Positions 61,290-64,000 of a DNA stretch of 64,000 bases are shown in pieces. Under the pieces are notes generated by a model. That model was given only the letters and a program-made list of their open reading frames with translations, had not been told where the DNA came from and searched no databases. The stretch is taken from assembly GCA_037903355.1 (NCBI GenBank), contig JBAJFE010000021.1, positions 62,001-126,000 of the forward strand, given 5' to 3'. Position 1 is the stretch's first letter; every line of letters starts with the position of its first letter. A program made the translations under genes and the position numbers. The DNA comes from Trichuris trichiura. Taxonomy: Eukaryota > Nematoda > Enoplea > Trichinellida > Trichuridae.

Positions 61290-62175
61290 ATAACTGCGCA
61301 TTGCCTATTAATAAAACAAGTCCATTCATTCTTGTTCAAATCCTCGAAAAAACAGCAAATGTGCACTTTGCAAATTTTAATCAGCTGACCGTCGCAGCAG
61401 CTGATGCGCGCTGTAGTGCTCGCAAGGTGAAACCTTAAAAGAGTTCGTTTCTTGTTTTAACATTTCTCTACTGCATTCGTATGCCAGTCCATCGGTGCTA
61501 GCAATGAGTTGATCCAAATGACAGTGACATGGCGATCATAAGACCCCTCCCTACTCATGCTTCGTTCGAGAAACCCTCAAAATTTAAGTTGAATTTACGC
61601 AGCCGTTTGGTGACCTCCGCTGTGACCGCCCTTCTGAGTGTTTAATCAAAAAAGCAGCCGAATTGAAGATTGCAAGGACGAAAGGCGCAGAGATATGCTC
61701 AATTCCCAAAATCTCCAAACGGTTTCTGAAAATTTAAAACCGTCTGATTAATAAAAGAAAACTTTAAGAATGGCCAGTCAAACTGCATCTTTTTCTATGT
61801 GTTACGCGCAGTTGACGAGGAAATGTTTCTCCGCCGAAATGCCTTTCTCACGCACTTATGCATGCCTCAGTGAGTAACCCTGGCGTCTAGTCGTTACTGG
61901 TTAACTCTTAAGGATCCGTTGCAACATTTGCCTTCCAGTTGACGATTAGCAACGGGGTCGAGCGCACTGTTTTATCGCGTATTGCATGCCAGTACTGCAA
62001 AAAGAGCAACATTGTCAGAAGACACAAACGGAAGATTTCGCTGAACAGCAAAATGACTATCTATAGAGCAGAACATTCAGAAGAAATAAGCCAAGGACAA
62101 CAAATAGACCTCCTAGCAAAATGGATCCTGTGCTCCTCGCGCTGCTTTCTCAAGTCCCCAAATACTAACTTTGAA
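61290..62175 (+). pseudogene. B-type cystatin relic 5
   Basis: The best-preserved B relic. Exon-1 remnant (about 61290-61430) reads LVQILEKTANVHFANFNQL and ADARCSARK and even keeps a GTGAAA donor. Exon-2 remnant near 62015-62175 retains KMTIYRAEHSEE and a hydrophobic end. The NVHFA loop replaces QVVAG. No signal peptide or promoter could be traced, so it is called a pseudogene, although a cryptic gene is not excluded. Confidence 0.55.
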
Positions 62176-64000
62176 CAGCATCAGAAAACAAGGACTGCTT
62201 GAATGTTGAGCTCTAGATAGAATTAGAGAACAGCGCGTTCGTGGTAACTATATCAACCGGTGACGAATAGCTTGCCAAAAACAGATTTATCGAAAAGTAG
62301 AAGATGAGCTTACTCAGAGCAACACGTTCAGACAGATGTAGAGCTCTCCCTTTCCGCAGCTTTAATCTACATCAATTCCAAACGCGAGCTACGATTTGAT
62401 TTGTTCATTTTTACCTGAGAAGAAGCCACGAAAGCACCCTTCTAGCTGTACAAGACATTTTATGCCACCGACCATGGAGCATACTTAGCTAACGTTTTGA
62501 AGAAGATAGCAGGTTTGATTCCCAACATGTATGAGCTGATTGACCATCGGTTTCACAAAACAGTGTTTGACTTTCGCATTCTGCCCTTTCTATGCCATGC
62601 ACGTTAAGCACACTTTCTGAAATTAGTAAAAATAACGGCCGAAGAGCGACTCTGACTGCATGACTTCTTATCGCTGACAACAGTTCAAGCTCATTACCGA
62701 ACGTTCCGCAGTAAAGTCTTGTTCATTGCAAGAGCTCGTCCAGTGAGAAGAATTCACAATAATAGCTGATCTACCCATTGCGAAATGCTGCGTATCCAAC
62801 GCGCACTAAACTGTAGTAATGCGAAACCTATCTGTCTGCACATTTGGAGATCTTCCAAGCTGGTATCAAACCTGGACAGCAGGTTAGCCGTTAACTGCGT
62901 GCCGCTCAAAATGAAATAGAAAGAGCGTTAGTGTCCTAAACACGAAGCATTTGCTTTCTCGTGCTCTATGCACGCAGTAAAATTTAAGCTGAAGTGTACA
63001 CGCCGGATAACACTCATCTCCACTGTTCGTCTAGCCTCTTAAGCCAAACAATAAACTTGTATTTGTTAGAAAGAAAGGTGATAGCGTACTCCAGGAAGAA
63101 TTGACGAAATCATTGTAAGAGATACTTTCCGTCTTCCATATCATGTAACACTTTGTCTGAAGCTGATAAAAAAAACTTTTTCAATCCAAATAGAAAAGAA
63201 TCTTAGGTAGAATTGCTGGCCGCTGTGCTCAGTGGACATCATGAACTCTAAGGACATTGCCCCTCGGCGCGTCTGCTGAAGATAAATATGGAAGCTAAGA
63301 CAGAACTGAAGCCTTATCAACGGAACGCAGAGATACATGAGACAGTTCTCTACCTGACGTCAGCAAATGCCCGCAATACCTAACAGAAATTTGGTTAAAG
63401 CAAATAAAATGTTTTTTAAAGTTTAGGGCAGTACACATAGAACAAGTCACTCGGAAAATGAAAGAGAGCAAACAGTAAAATAGAAGGCAGAAAGGTAGCA
63501 GAGGAAGTGAATACCCTCACATTGGCTGACAGCAAACGACGTGTGAAAATAGCGATATGCAGGAGTTTGAAAACTTCGCAATTATGAGCACTCCAATTTC
63601 ATTTTCAGTAGTTTGCACCCAGTAAGACTAATCTTACATCCCATACAAAGTCGCTTTAGCATACGAAGAAAAACAATCCACCTTCAACGGGGGATCAGTC
63701 CGAGCGCCGGAAAACAAAACGGTTTACTTGACATTAATGAATTTCTTTCAAAACGTTTCCACCGCAAGAAGAATATACGCTTAACCGTTCAACATGAATC
63801 AGCGAAACGTAAGGGACACTCTGCTACCATTGTTTTGCTGAATTGAAAACTGCCCACGCTGTGACGCCGGTGTTCGCTTGACCGAGGATAACTTAGTCGG
63901 TACTGGATGTTAAGCAAACTGTAAAAGGTCTCATGAGCAAAAACTTAAAAGCATTTGCAGCCTATGTTTGCTCAACATATACCCTCTATTTTAAAAAGGC
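62176..64000. other. Array spacer at the right edge
   Basis: Non-coding spacer homologous to that preceding the earlier promoters. The last bases (CAACATATACCCTCTATTTT) correspond to sequence about 60-70 bp upstream of the GTAAACA-TATA blocks in other units, so a further cystatin promoter and gene should begin just beyond position 64000. Confidence 0.6.

Larger units (their letters stand above)
35382..64000 (+). repeat. Tandem array of ~5-kb cystatin units
   Basis: Successive unit promoters lie at 35382, 40317, 45546, 49884, 52353 and 59010, giving spacings of 4935, 5229, 4338, 2469 and 6657 bp. Each full unit contains promoter, 5' UTR intron, cystatin exon 1, an intron of about 530 bp, exon 2, an AATAAAGACTTCG-type poly(A) region, a B-type cystatin relic, and about 2 kb of shared non-coding DNA. 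The short spacings reflect deletions; the long one reflects transposon insertions partly offset by loss of the B relic. The last bases of the window match the sequence just upstream of the other promoters, so another unit follows. Confidence 0.88.

Overview
The window reads as a stretch of an animal nuclear genome. Genes are split by short GT-AG introns (mostly 45-100 bp). Recognisable genes include a WDR48/UAF1-type WD40 protein, a Rap2-type small GTPase, casein kinase I alpha, a Rad6-type E2 and a CacyBP/SIP-type protein. Very short introns together with clusters of small secreted proteins and cystatins suggest a nematode, perhaps a clade I (whipworm/Trichinella-like) parasite. That placement is inference and no single base proves it.

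Layout. 1-3.3 kb: one predicted small secreted basic protein (882-1474) and otherwise little. 3.3-7.0 kb: WDR48 homologue on the minus strand, 15 coding exons traceable, first exon unresolved. 9.2-9.75 kb: intronless Rap2. 11.8 kb: a foldback element. 13.1-14.7 kb: casein kinase I alpha, 7 exons, minus strand. 14.7-21.2 kb: a long stretch with nothing I can assign. 21.3-28.2 kb: two homologous four-exon secreted cysteine-rich proteins on the plus strand. The first carries an antisense intronless Rad6-like E2 inside its second intron. Between the two secreted genes lies the CacyBP gene on the minus strand.

From 30.8 kb to the end of the window there is a tandem array of type-2-like cystatin genes, all on the plus strand. 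Each has a signal peptide/first binding loop exon and a second exon with the PW-type loop. They are built on a repeat unit of about 5 kb that also carries a decayed second cystatin copy ('B' relic) about 2 kb downstream of each live gene. Seven copies of one compact promoter (a forkhead-like GTAAACA box 12-13 bp before a TATA box) mark the units. I count four apparently complete cystatins of the main type, one divergent cystatin that has lost the loop motif, one copy that has lost exon 2 by deletion, one copy with a nonsense codon, and five B relics. The array is invaded by a 443-bp hAT-like element with an 8-bp target duplication, a 457-bp hAT-like element, and a decayed Penelope-like retroelement (RT plus GIY-YIG) that is itself interrupted by an inverted copy of the 457-bp element. 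The array runs off the right edge.

Biologically the right half looks like a fast-evolving secretome locus: secreted protease-inhibitor candidates expanding by unequal crossing-over, with birth, decay and sequence homogenisation all visible. The left half holds conserved housekeeping genes (ubiquitin/deubiquitination, kinase, GTPase).
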